Shown: positions 58,564 to 64,000 of the stretch, piece by piece | How positions within the stretch are numbered: position 1 is the first letter of the stretch | How the letters are laid out: each line of letters starts with the position of its first letter | Assembly (NCBI GenBank): GCA_023548195.1 | Contig: JAJHZJ010000578.1 | Location: 62,001 to 126,000, forward strand | DNA from: Bettongia penicillata ogilbyi | Taxonomy: Eukaryota; Chordata; Mammalia; Diprotodontia; Potoroidae | Direction: 5' to 3' | Length of the DNA stretch: 64,000 nt | Position numbers and translations under genes: made by a program | The notes under the pieces: model-generated | Told to the model about the DNA's origin: nothing | Database searches by the model: none | The model's input: only the letters and a program-made list of their open reading frames with translations

Positions 58564-58784
58564 CATTATGCTAAGTAAACACTTTACAAATATTAATTTG
58601 TTTGATCTTCATAAAAACTTTGCGAGTTAGGTGCTATTATCATCCCCATTTTATAGTTGAGGAAACTGAACAAACATGTTAAGTGACTTGCCCAAGGCCA
58701 CACATCTAGTATCAAGCTACATTTGAACTCAGACCTGAATCCAGGCCCAGTACTCTAACCACTGTACAGCCTACCTGCATCACT
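58564..58784 (-). repeat. MIR SINE, right part
   Basis: It begins with the right target duplication (58564-58576), then AAACACTTTACAAATATTAATTTG, TTAGGTGCTATTATCATCCCCATTTTATAGTTGAGGAAACTGAAC, AGTGACTTGCCCAAGGCCACACATCTAG, and the head CCCAGTACTCTAACCACTGTACAGCC. Confidence 0.88.
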
Positions 58785-59020
58785 CCCCTTCATGTGCTCT
58801 ACACTTCAGTCCAATTATCATACACACTATTCCCTTTACTTGGCATTCTGTCACCTGTCTTAATTCCTAAAATATATTCCTTCCTCCACCTCTTAGACCC
58901 TTAGCTTCCTTCCTGGTTCAGCTCAAGTACCATTTGCTATAGGAGGCCTTTCCTGAGAACTCCAGTATAATTGTTAGTGTTCTCTGTCTCTCCCACCTCC
59001 TAGCAAAATACCTAGCACAG
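58785..59020 (+). repeat. L2 3' region, middle part
   Basis: CTGCATCACTCCCCTTCATGTGCTCTACACTTCAGTCC, TTCCTTCCTGGTTCAGCTCAAGTACCATTTG and AGGCCTTTCCTGAGAACTCCAG are L2 words. The tail follows after the hAT MITE, at 59228-59350 (GAGGGCAGGTACTTAATAAATGC). Confidence 0.78.
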
Positions 59021-59027
59021 GCTAGGT

Positions 59028-59219
59028 CAGGGTTGGGGAACTTGCAGCCTCGAGGCCACATGTATCCTTCTAGGATCTCAGGTGTGGCCTTTTTACTGAG
59101 TCCAAGTTTTACTTTGATTAAGGAGAGTTGTTCTGTGAAGTTTGGATTCAGTCAAAGGGTCATACTTGAGGACCTAAAGGACCACAGGTACCCTCAAGGT
59201 CACAGGTTCCCCATCCCTG
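59028..59219. mobile_element. Palindromic hAT-type MITE inserted in L2
   Basis: It starts CAGGGTTGGGGAAC and ends GTTCCCCATCCCTG. The two arms, about 60 bases each (59028-59089 and 59158-59219), are imperfect inverted copies: CTTGCAGCCTCGAGGCC faces CCTCAAGGTCACAG. The 8-bp flanks ggctaggt (59020-59027) and aactaggt (59220-59227) agree at six of eight positions, as in an old hAT insertion. 192 bp, no coding capacity. Confidence 0.82.
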
Positions 59220-59350
59220 AACTAGGTACTTAATATGGGCTTATTTAATTGAATATTTGTATGTACTTATCTCAGTAAATGTTATATCCTCCACTCCATA
59301 GAATGTAACACCACTGAGGGCAGGTACTTAATAAATGCTTTTGAATTGGA

Positions 59351-60184
59351 TTTCATTTGCAATCATCTCTGTTCATCAACGGGTAAAAAATGAAGTTGAC
59401 ATAGCCTTGAGAGAATCTCATGATCTTAAAATAGACCCATAGAATATTAGAGTTAGAAGTGACTCATAAATTGGCATAATGTGCCTTGAATACTCAAAAC
59501 TAAGAATCATGTAACATAAGTGTCTCATATGACAAAAAGAAGACATCCATGGCCATGGTCAGAGAAATCCATTATTTCTACTTCTATTGATAAAAATTTC
59601 CAACTATTTTCACTTGAGTCTTAGTAAGCAGAAAGTATAAAACTTATCTCTATTACATCTTACTTTCATCACTTCTTTTTGTCAATCTCATTCATAGGAG
59701 TTAGAATTAGTGACCCAATGTATGTGGTCCCAAAGAATGAATCTGCCAGGGTGATTGGATATTAAAGTACACCATGTCAGCATCATCTACTGTATTGCTC
59801 AGTGACCAGTTATTAGTATTTATCATATTTGGTCTATCATTCCTTTCTGGGTTCCTAAATCCTCAGTTTGGCTCTGCGGCTAATCTAGCCAAATCGAGCA
59901 ATTCATTTGCCATTCGAAGGGCATCCCAATAGTGCTATTGGTTTGTGTCTTTCCATGTACCCAAAGTGAACAGTGAAGTTTGCAGGATGAGTAATCTTTT
60001 AGATAAACATGGAAATTCCAACTAGTATATCACTGAGGAGACATTATCTAGACCATGTTCTAATGTCAATGCTTTCTGAATGGACAATCCCTATCCCTTC
60101 TCTCCCGCTTCCAAGTCAAAAGAAAAATAATTATCAAAGCCAACTGATAAAAGTTCAATAAGCACAACTAGAACCATGAAGTGT
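59351..60184. other. Apparently unique stretch
   Basis: No recognised repeat or ORF. A run of GTGGTCCCAAAGAATGAATCTGCCAGGGTGATTGGATATTAAAG-like non-repetitive sequence is at 59727-59770. Nothing to assign. Confidence 0.35.
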
Positions 60185-60545
60185 GAGACCCAGAAGGGGC
60201 TTCAGAGATCATCTAGAGTAGGAGTTCTTAATCTTTCTTTGTGTCATGCCCCTTTTTGGTAGTCTGGCTTAGCCTCAGTATGCCTTTTCAGAAAAATGTT
60301 TTTAAGTGTTTAAAATGAAATGCATGGTATTACAAAGGAAAACAATTATAATAAAATGCAATTATCAAATATTAAAAAAACACTTAATAGACTTTAGATA
60401 AATAATCCCTGACATCCAGTTCAAGCCTCATTTCACAGATAAAGGAAATTGACATGCAGAAAGAAGTAATTCACACATTTTCAAATTAGTGGCAGAGCTG
60501 AGATATAAACCCAGGTTTCCAGGCAGCAATCCAGTGTTCTTTCTA
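60185..60545 (-). repeat. MIR SINE split by a hAT MITE
   Basis: Left part GGGGCTTCAGAGATCATCTAG (to 60216). Right part from about 60412: CATCCAGTTCAAGCCTCATTTCACAGATAAAGGAAATTGAC, AGTGGCAGAGCTGAGATATAAACCCAGG. Together they form one minus-strand SINE. Confidence 0.72.
60217..60411 (+). mobile_element. hAT-type MITE
   Basis: AGGAGTTCTTAATCTTTCTTTGTGTCATGCCCCTTTTTGGTAGTCTGG, TTCAGAAAAATGTTTTTAAGTG and GGTATTACAAAGGAAAACAATTATAATAAAATGCAATTATCAAATATT match the copies at 17884, 20240 and 15505. The flanks tcatctag and acatccag agree at six of eight positions. About 195 bp. Confidence 0.7.
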
Positions 60546-61374
60546 CCCTGATATATATTGTTCATTCTGTGGTCATTGTTAAGTCCAAGGTAAAGTATTG
60601 AGGTGGGTCAAAGTTGGGAGCAAATGATTGTCATTCTCTTTTCCTAATGGAGGCTCAGCCTCTATGACACTTTGCTGTACCCTCCAGTTCTCAGGGGCAC
60701 AGAACTCCCTTTATCTGCCCTCTCTACCTTTCACACACTCACTCCTCATTACCCCTTCCCAGCATGTAGAAGTTATAAACAGTCTCTCTGCTATAGTTCC
60801 CCTAATAAGAATGAATAGCCACTCAACAGAGGAATCAATGTGTTCATTTGGAAGGAGGAATCAGGTAGTCCCTAGAGATGGAACAAAAATTCCAGGTGAT
60901 ATGACAGTCAGGGAAACATCCATCAGGCATACTTTAATGTTTATTCTTTCTGAGTTGACAAATCCACCTACCCACTCCCCTAAACCTTACCCTTTAAATT
61001 AAATAATGTTATTTTAAAAATACCAGGGTGTAATTTGTGTTGACCATGACACATAGAGGAAGCACCCAAACACTCCACTGGGGGGAGGAGTTCTCCTGTA
61101 GAAGCAGTTGGCTGTGCACAGAATGACATGGCCCCGTGGGGTTTACAGAATGGATGGTGAAAACTGACAGGCCAAGAGACCCCAGAGCAATTTCACTTGG
61201 TTTTGATTCATGGCTTGTCAGAGCACTAACCAAATATTCCATTTTCATTTTCACCCTGCACTCTCTCCCATTGACTGGCATCATAATCGAAAACTCTGGC
61301 ATGAGGTGCTACCTGGCTACAGGGACTGCTCAGTGAGTCCCTCTCCAGACAGAATTCAATGGAGACTCTACAGG

Positions 61375-61475
61375 GAGTAAAATAATGACAATAAGTTCCA
61401 TTTACATATCCCTTTTAAATTTGCAAAGTACTTTGCATACATTATCTCTTTTGAGCCTCATAACATCCCTAAGGG
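61375..61475 (-). repeat. MIR 3' part
   Basis: ATTTACATATCCCTTTTAAATTTGCAAAGTACTTTGCATACATTATCTCTTTTGAGCCTCATAACATCCC is a MIR 3' end in reverse. Confidence 0.7.
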
Positions 61476-62228
61476 AACTGTACTACAGGTTTAGTTACCC
61501 AGAATTCTGCAGGCCTCATGTAGCTAACTCTCAATTTTCCAAGGAGTATTGATCCAGTCTATGAATTATCCAGGCCTGAATAACCCAGTCCCTCTCCCTC
61601 TGCTTCTGCTGACCTGCTTTTGGGATACCTCCTCCTGGGTTACTCTCTCAGTCAGAACCCTGGACAAAAAACACCAAGAAGAGCAGTTGAATCAGAAAGT
61701 ATTGGTTTTCTCTTCATTAAAAATGCTTGTAAAACATTGGTTTGAAGTGGTTAAGATGATTTTTGAGGAATTTCCTATGAATTTATATCATCTGTGTCTC
61801 TAGGGTGTCTATGATAGAGGGTCATACATAACTCAGAGGAACAGAAGGGGATCCAAAGTACAGAAAGAGGGGTAGGGGGAGAAAGGGAATGTGCTGATGT
61901 CAGATGCCCTGGAGAGACAGACAGCAGTTTATCTAAATTGGTGAAATTACCTACAAGTCTGATTTGTTTTCCCTTGTCAAAGAGATGAGACGTATTTCTT
62001 GGAACTTTTTGTTAGGTTCAATATATGACTTTTTAAAAAAATATCATTGTCACTCTCTGGTATTTGGGAAAACAATGCATTGAATTTCCCGAATAAGGAC
62101 ATCATCAGTGGTAATATTGGTTTATTCATCCTGTTGGATTCAGCCTAGAACTCACCTGAGGATCTGATCTGGACCCTTAGGAATTTCCAAACTACTTAAG
62201 ACCATGAAAAGTTTACATGTTTATACTT
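61476..62228. other. Apparently unique stretch
   Basis: No named repeat. An 84-codon ATG frame (61549-61803) has no recognisable motif, and I leave it unassigned. Confidence 0.35.
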
Positions 62229-63805
62229 TCTTTTTTTAAGTGTTTATTTTTATTAAGTAATTGATTTTTAGTTTTCAATATTCATATCCAAAAGATTTTG
62301 AGTTCCAAATTTTCTCCCCATCTCTCCCCTCCCCTTCAGCCCAGATGGGTGATTACCTCTTCCCCCAGTCTGCCCTCCCTTCTCTTACCTCCCCATCCCC
62401 TTCTCCCTTACTTTCTGTAGGGCAAGATAGATTTATATACTATACCCCATTGCCTGTATATCTTATTTCTCAGTTGCACGTAAAAACAATTTTTAACATT
62501 TGTTTTTTAAAACTCTGAGTTTTAGATTCTCTCCTTTCTTCCCTCCCCACCCATCTTCATTGAGAAGACAAGCAATTCAACATATGTTATACCTGTGTGG
62601 TTATGTGAAACACTTCCATAATGGTCATGTTGTGAAGACCATCTTTCCCTCTATCCTATCCCACACCCCACTTATTCTAGTTTCGGCTTTGACCCTATCC
62701 CTTTGCAAAAGTATTTGCTTCTGACTAGCCCCTTTCCCTAATGTACCCTCCCTTGTATCATCCCCCTCCTCCCCATCCCTTTCACCCTTACTTTCCTGTA
62801 GGGTAAGATGCTCAATTGAGTATATACGTTATTCCCTCCTTAAGTGAAATCTGATGAGAGTAAGGTTCACTCATTCCTTTTAATCTCCCCCTCTTTCCCT
62901 CTGTTCTGAAACCATTTTCTTGCCTCTTTTATGTGAGATAATTTGCCTCATTTTATGTCTCCCTTTCTCCTCCCAATGTATTCCTGTCTCACCCAGATTT
63001 TATATTTAGATATCATTCTTTCATATTCAACTCACCCTGTGCCCTCTATCTATCTATATATGTGTGTATGTATGTATGTATCTATCTATTTTATCTATCT
63101 CTATTTGCTCCAACTACTCTAATAGTAAGAAAGGTCTCATGAGTTACAAATATCATCTTTCCATTTCGGAATGCAAACAGTTGAACTTTAATAAGTCCTT
63201 TATGATTTTTTTCTCCTGTTTACCTTTTCATGCTTCCCTTGATTCTTGTATTTAAAAGTCAAATGTTCTATTCAGTTCTGATCTTTTCATCAATAATGTT
63301 TGAAAGTCCTCTATTTCTTTTAATATTAATTTTCCTCCCTGAGTTATTATACTCAGTTTTGCTTAGTATGTGATTCCTGGCTTCAATCCTAGCTCCTCTG
63401 ATCTGAAGAATATCATATTCCAAGTCCTATGATTCCTTAATGTAAAAGCTGCTACATCCTGTTGTTATCCAGATGGTATTTCCACAATACTTGAACTGTT
63501 TCTGTCAGCCTGCTTATAATATTTCCCCCTAATCTGAGGACTCTGGAATTTGGCTACAATATTCCTAGGAGTTTTCCTTTTGGGATCTCTTTCAAGAGGT
63601 GATTGGTGGATTCTTTTGATTGCTATTTTACCTTCGAGTTCTAGAATATCAGGGCCCTTTCCTTGATAATTTCTTGAAAGATCATGTCAAGGTTCTTTTC
63701 TGGATGATGGCTTTCAGGGAGTCCAATAAGTTTTCAATTATCTCCCCTGGTTCTATTTTCCAGGGGAGTGGTTTTTCCAGTGAGATATTTCACATTTTCT
63801 TCTAT
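62229..63805 (-). mobile_element. HAL1-F: half-L1 3' part, minus strand
   Basis: The T-rich edge at 62229 (TTTTTTTAAGTGTTTATTTTTATT), the HAL1 3'UTR in reverse (GAGTTCCAAATTTTCTCCCC, pyrimidine-rich TCTCCCCTCCCC), a TATC/TGTA tract at 63045-63095, the post-ORF1 block, and ORF1 C-terminal codons up to about 63805. It is 5'-truncated in the coiled coil (reverse of the block coding for ENVKYLTGKT). Confidence 0.85.
63437..63805 (-). pseudogene. HAL1-F ORF1 fragment
   Basis: In reverse: GKTTPLENRTRG-like RRM lead, EGHHPEKNLDMIFQEIIKERAL, the RRIHQSPLERDPKR-like block and NIVAKFQSPQIRGKYYKQA-like sequence, with frame breaks. It is closest to the IIKE type, not the IIEEKF type of HAL1-A/B. Confidence 0.65.
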
Positions 63806-64000
63806 TTACCTTTTCATGCTTCTCTTGATTTTGTGTTTGAAAGTCCAATTTTCTATTCAGCTCTGGTCTTTTCATCAAGAATGCTTGAAAGACCTCTTTT
63901 TCATTGAATGACCATTTATTCCCCTGAAATATTATACTTAGCTTTTCTGGGTAGGTGATTAATCCCAATTCCTTTGACTTTCCACTGCCTTTGATCTCTT
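63806..64000 (-). mobile_element. HAL1-G: second half-L1 post-ORF1 piece, minus strand, runs off the window
   Basis: TTACCTTTTCATGCTTCTCTTGATTTTGTGTTTGAAAGTCCAATTTTCTATTCAGCTCTGGTCTTTTCATCAAGAATG repeats the block at 63218-63300 of HAL1-F, with differences. The junction to HAL1-F at 63805 is abrupt. The element continues beyond the window. Confidence 0.75.

Overview
The window looks like intergenic or intronic DNA from a marsupial (metatherian) genome, and I recognise no host protein-coding exon or RNA gene in it. The evidence is the repeat content: marsupial-type LINE-1 whose ORFs are legible by eye, several ORF1-only 'half-L1' (HAL1) elements, tRNA-derived marsupial CORE-SINEs, MIR and L2 relics, an RTE-clade LINE, an RTE-tailed SINE and short hAT-type DNA transposons. 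The base composition is A+T rich. I cannot tell opossum from an Australasian marsupial by eye.

Left part (1-12.5 kb). A near 5'-complete L1 (L1-A, 874-11278, plus strand) carries two nested HAL1 copies. HAL1-A (1863-4385) sits seven codons into the L1 ORF1. HAL1-B (7501-10341) sits in ORF2 between the endonuclease and reverse-transcriptase domains. Each of the three insertions has its own target-site duplication. L1-A ends inside ORF2 without an A-tail, yet it is flanked by a perfect 16-bp duplication. Ancient medium-length repeats follow.

Middle left (12.5-32.5 kb). This is mostly old SINE, MIR, hAT and L2 debris, one 3' L1 fragment on the minus strand (14.4-15.2 kb), two (TA)n runs, a 300-bp polypurine GAAA/GGAA tract, and a full-length minus-strand HAL1-C (26739-29534) with a 17-bp duplication. 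The stretch 18420-19700 is the longest part with no repeat I recognise.

Middle right (32.5-52.6 kb). A second 5'-complete L1 (L1-B, 32925-38934, plus) directly abuts a small L1 insertion. It has a lost start codon, stops, an altered RT motif and an internal ORF2 deletion, and it is fused to a minus-strand HAL1-D (38937-40363). Further on, L1 pieces of both orientations, a 5'-truncated HAL1-E, L2 3' ends and an ancient CR1/L3 relic are interleaved from 43 to 52.6 kb.

Right part (52.6-64 kb). It holds L2/MIR relics, a (TAGA)n microsatellite, an RTE LINE whose 5' part is inverted (57077-58563, with a 13-bp duplication inside a MIR that is itself inside an L2), a palindromic hAT MITE (59028-59219) and, at the edge, two abutting minus-strand HAL1 3' pieces (62229-64000).

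All recognised coding regions belong to retrotransposons and all are broken by stops, frameshifts, truncation or deletion, so nothing here looks able to move by itself. The interest of the window is in insertion mechanism and order: nested insertions, twin-priming inversion, 3'-shortened inserts, and ORF1-only parasites of L1 that share its start-of-element motif.
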